The notes under the pieces are model-generated. The model did no database searches. It worked only from the letters and a program-made list of their open reading frames with translations, and was not told where the DNA came from. The translations under genes were made by a program, and so were the position numbers. A stretch of 64,000 nucleotides of DNA. Source: Cohnella lubricantis. GTDB taxonomy: Bacteria; Bacillota; Bacilli; Paenibacillales; Paenibacillaceae. The stretch spans positions 27,006 to 91,005 of the forward strand of contig NZ_JACJVN010000013.1 in assembly GCF_014212015.1 (NCBI RefSeq), given 5' to 3'. The stretch's first letter is position 1, and each line of letters begins with the position of its first letter. This document shows, piece after piece, positions 62,390 through 64,000 of this stretch.

Positions 62390-62617
62390 GCCACATCGCC
62401 TATGAAGAGCATCCAACTCGGAGGCGTTCCCGTCAAGGAGACGGCATAAGGTTATTCCATAAGCCGCTTCTCCCTAAGTCAACCGGCACCGCCCGTTATC
62501 GCGGATCCAAAGCGGATCGGAACTCGCGCCTTGCGCGATCGTCCGGTCAAGTTGGGTGGCACCGCGAGTATAGAAGCGCTCCTCGTCCCATACGGAAGAG
62601 GGCGCTTTTTGTGTTTT
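62390..62617 (+). promoter_or_regulatory. T-box leader of the serine-tRNA ligase gene
   Basis: The T-box sequence GGGTGGCACCGCGAG (62554-62568) is followed by the terminator AAGCGC..GCGCTT with TTTTTGTGTTTTT (62574-62617). Upstream, 62390-62550 can form the stem I and antiterminator region. Uncharged tRNA-Ser would bind here and allow read-through into serS. The specifier codon was not located with certainty, so the left boundary is approximate. Confidence 0.88.
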
Positions 62618-62636
62618 TATCCGAAGGGAGAGCGGT

Positions 62637-63947
62637 GTGAAGATGCTTAGTATCAAGTGGATTAGGGAGAATGCGGAAGTATTGCAGCGGGCTGCGAACG
62701 ACAGAGGCATCGACTTCTCGGTTCGCGAGCTGCTGGACCGGGACCGGGCCAGACGGGAGGTACGGCTCGAGCTGGACCGAGTGCGCGAGGAGCGCAATCA
62801 ATGGACCCGCGCGGCGGGCGAGCAGATCAGCCGAGGCGAGCGCGAGGAAGCGGCATCGATCAAGCTGCAGGTGCGAGCGATACAGCCTCGGATCAAGGCG
62901 CTCGAGGAAGCCTGCGCGCAAGCGGAGGAGGCTTACCGCGAAGCGATGCTCCGCGCGCCGAATCTGCTCTCGCCGGATACGCCGATCGGCCTCACGGATC
63001 GGGACAATGTCGAGCTTCGCCGCGTCGGCGTGCCAGCCGTCTGGCAAGACTTCGAGCCGCTCGATCATGTCGCGCTTGGCGAGCTGCACGGGCTGATGGA
63101 CATTGCCCGAGGCGTAAGGACCGCCGGCGCACGGCAGTATTACTTGACCGGCACGGGCGCCCGGCTCCACCGGGCCGTGCAGCAGATGGCGTTGGATATG
63201 CTCGAAGCCAGGGGCTTCCGCCTGCTCGACGTGCCGCTGATGGTTAGAGGCGAGACGCTGTTGAACGCGGGCTTCTTCCCGCATGGGGAGGACCAGACCT
63301 ACCGGCTCGCGGACGAGGACCGCTGGCTGGTCGGCACATCGGAGGTGCCGCTCGTCTCGTACTATGCGGGCGACGTGCTGGAGGGCGATGCGTTGCCGAC
63401 GCGGCTTGCGGCAGCTTCGCTCTGCTTCCGCAACGAAGTCGGCTCAGCGGGCCGGGACGTTCGCGGACTGTACCGCGTGCATCAGTTCGCCAAGGTCGAG
63501 CAGGTCGTGCTGTGCAAGGACGACCCTGACGAGGGGGAGCGAATGCTGCAGGAGATCACCGCGAACGCTGAGGAGATGCTGCGCCTGCTGGAGCTGCCCT
63601 ATCGCGTCGTCGCCGTCTGCTCGGGAGACATGTCGTTCAAGTCGTACAAGCAATACGACATCGAGACATGGATGCCCAGCCGCGGCGCCTACGGCGAGAC
63701 GCATTCGTCGTCGCTATTGCTGGACTACCAGGCGCGCCGCGCGAACATCCGCTATCGCGATGCGGACGGCCAGCTGCGCTGCTGCTGGACGCTCAACAAC
63801 ACCGCCGTCGCGTCGCCGCGCATCCTCATCCCGCTGCTGGAGAACCACCAGCAGCCGGACGGCTCGATCCGCATCCCGGCCGCGCTCCGTCCGTACCTCA
63901 AGGGGCTGGACCGCCTCGCGCCGCCGGAGCCGCCAGCTTGCGACTGA
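62637..63947 (+). CDS. serS: Serine-tRNA ligase
   Basis: 436 residues. An N-terminal coiled-coil tRNA-binding arm (about 40-105), then the class II catalytic core: motif 2 around LCFRNEVGSAGRDVRGLYRVHQFAKVEQV and motif 3 around TLNNTAVASPRILIPLLENHQ. The canonical motif 3 is LNGSGLAVGR, so the enzyme is a divergent form and may be a second, inducible copy. GTG 62637 is chosen with GGGAG six bases upstream. Controlled by the T-box leader. Confidence 0.92.
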   Translation: MKMLSIKWIRENAEVLQRAANDRGIDFSVRELLDRDRARREVRLELDRVREERNQWTRAAGEQISRGEREEAASIKLQVRAIQPRIKALEEACAQAEEAYREAMLRAPNLLSPDTPIGLTDRDNVELRRVGVPAVWQDFEPLDHVALGELHGLMDIARGVRTAGARQYYLTGTGARLHRAVQQMALDMLEARGFRLLDVPLMVRGETLLNAGFFPHGEDQTYRLADEDRWLVGTSEVPLVSYYAGDVLEGDALPTRLAAASLCFRNEVGSAGRDVRGLYRVHQFAKVEQVVLCKDDPDEGERMLQEITANAEEMLRLLELPYRVVAVCSGDMSFKSYKQYDIETWMPSRGAYGETHSSSLLLDYQARRANIRYRDADGQLRCCWTLNNTAVASPRILIPLLENHQQPDGSIRIPAALRPYLKGLDRLAPPEPPACD

Positions 63948-64000
63948 TACCGCCACCGCTCACTCAGGGCTCCTGACGGTCGAGTTAGTTTGTTTGCAGA

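Noticed and set aside
1..64000. CRISPR array
   Set aside because: No regularly spaced repeats were seen; inverted repeats found are hairpins or the oriT candidate.
1..64000. Site-specific integrase or tRNA attachment gene
   Set aside because: No tyrosine or serine recombinase and no tRNA was recognised; the only recombinase-like gene is the truncated IS1595 transposase.

Overview
The window looks like a Bacillales chromosome, most likely Paenibacillaceae, carrying a large integrated conjugative element. The right flank (57.66-64 kb) is visibly GC-rich and holds ordinary housekeeping genes: rlmCD and dgkB in the same adjacency as in Bacillus subtilis, then a CbiX-type chelatase, a YerC/TrpR-like regulator, and a serine-tRNA ligase behind a T-box leader. 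Everything to the left is lower in GC. Almost all of it is read on the minus strand as one long mobile region. No tyrosine or serine integrase is present, so the element probably continues past base 1.

Layout. 1-2.2 kb: a plus-strand c-di-GMP operon (GEMM-I riboswitch, EAL phosphodiesterase, unknown small protein, CBS-GGDEF protein). 2.2-2.8 kb: relics of a virB4 gene and of a gerAB-type permease. 3.0-22.9 kb: Tn1549/CTn-like conjugation genes in the usual order (NlpC/P60 hydrolase, sigma-like regulators, VirB4, PrgI, VirB6, Maff2-like protein, VirD4, ArdC-like protein, PcfB, MobP-type relaxase, MobC, a probable oriT, a toxin-antitoxin pair, a TOPRIM protein). Inserted among them are a LuxR-type response regulator behind a second c-di-GMP riboswitch, a broken IS1595-family transposase, a CopZ-like metallochaperone, a Spo0E-like phosphatase and an antisense XRE regulator. 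23.4-26.8 kb: CheY-like, FapA-like and HD-GYP genes behind a third, divergent GEMM-like leader. 28.1-35.4 kb: a 2427-residue methylase/SNF2 helicase with a complete tnpV gene overprinted in another frame.

36.2-51.1 kb is the most unusual block. It resembles a Tad/Flp-type secretion apparatus (SAF-domain CpaB-like protein, two MinD-like P-loop proteins, a CpaF-type ATPase, a fused TadB/TadC-like membrane protein, four small pilin-like proteins) followed by two secreted proteins, one of 1274 residues. It lies between the replication/partition genes (parA, parB) and the transfer genes. 53.1-57.1 kb: a terminator-like hairpin in the parA leader, then an AT-rich three-gene SMC-like ATPase / small middle protein / restriction-nuclease-like operon that fits the ABC-three-component (ABC-3C) conflict systems.

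How it may work together (inference): parAB and the helicase/methylase maintain the element; MobC, relaxase and PcfB process oriT; VirD4, VirB4, VirB6 and the hydrolase move DNA; the Tad-like apparatus may build a surface structure that helps mating; Spo0E may hold the donor out of sporulation; and c-di-GMP enzymes plus three riboswitch leaders suggest that the attached/motile state of the cell is read and perhaps altered by the element. The junction with the chromosome appears to lie at the 3' end of rlmCD, a gene known as an integration target of other Gram-positive ICEs.
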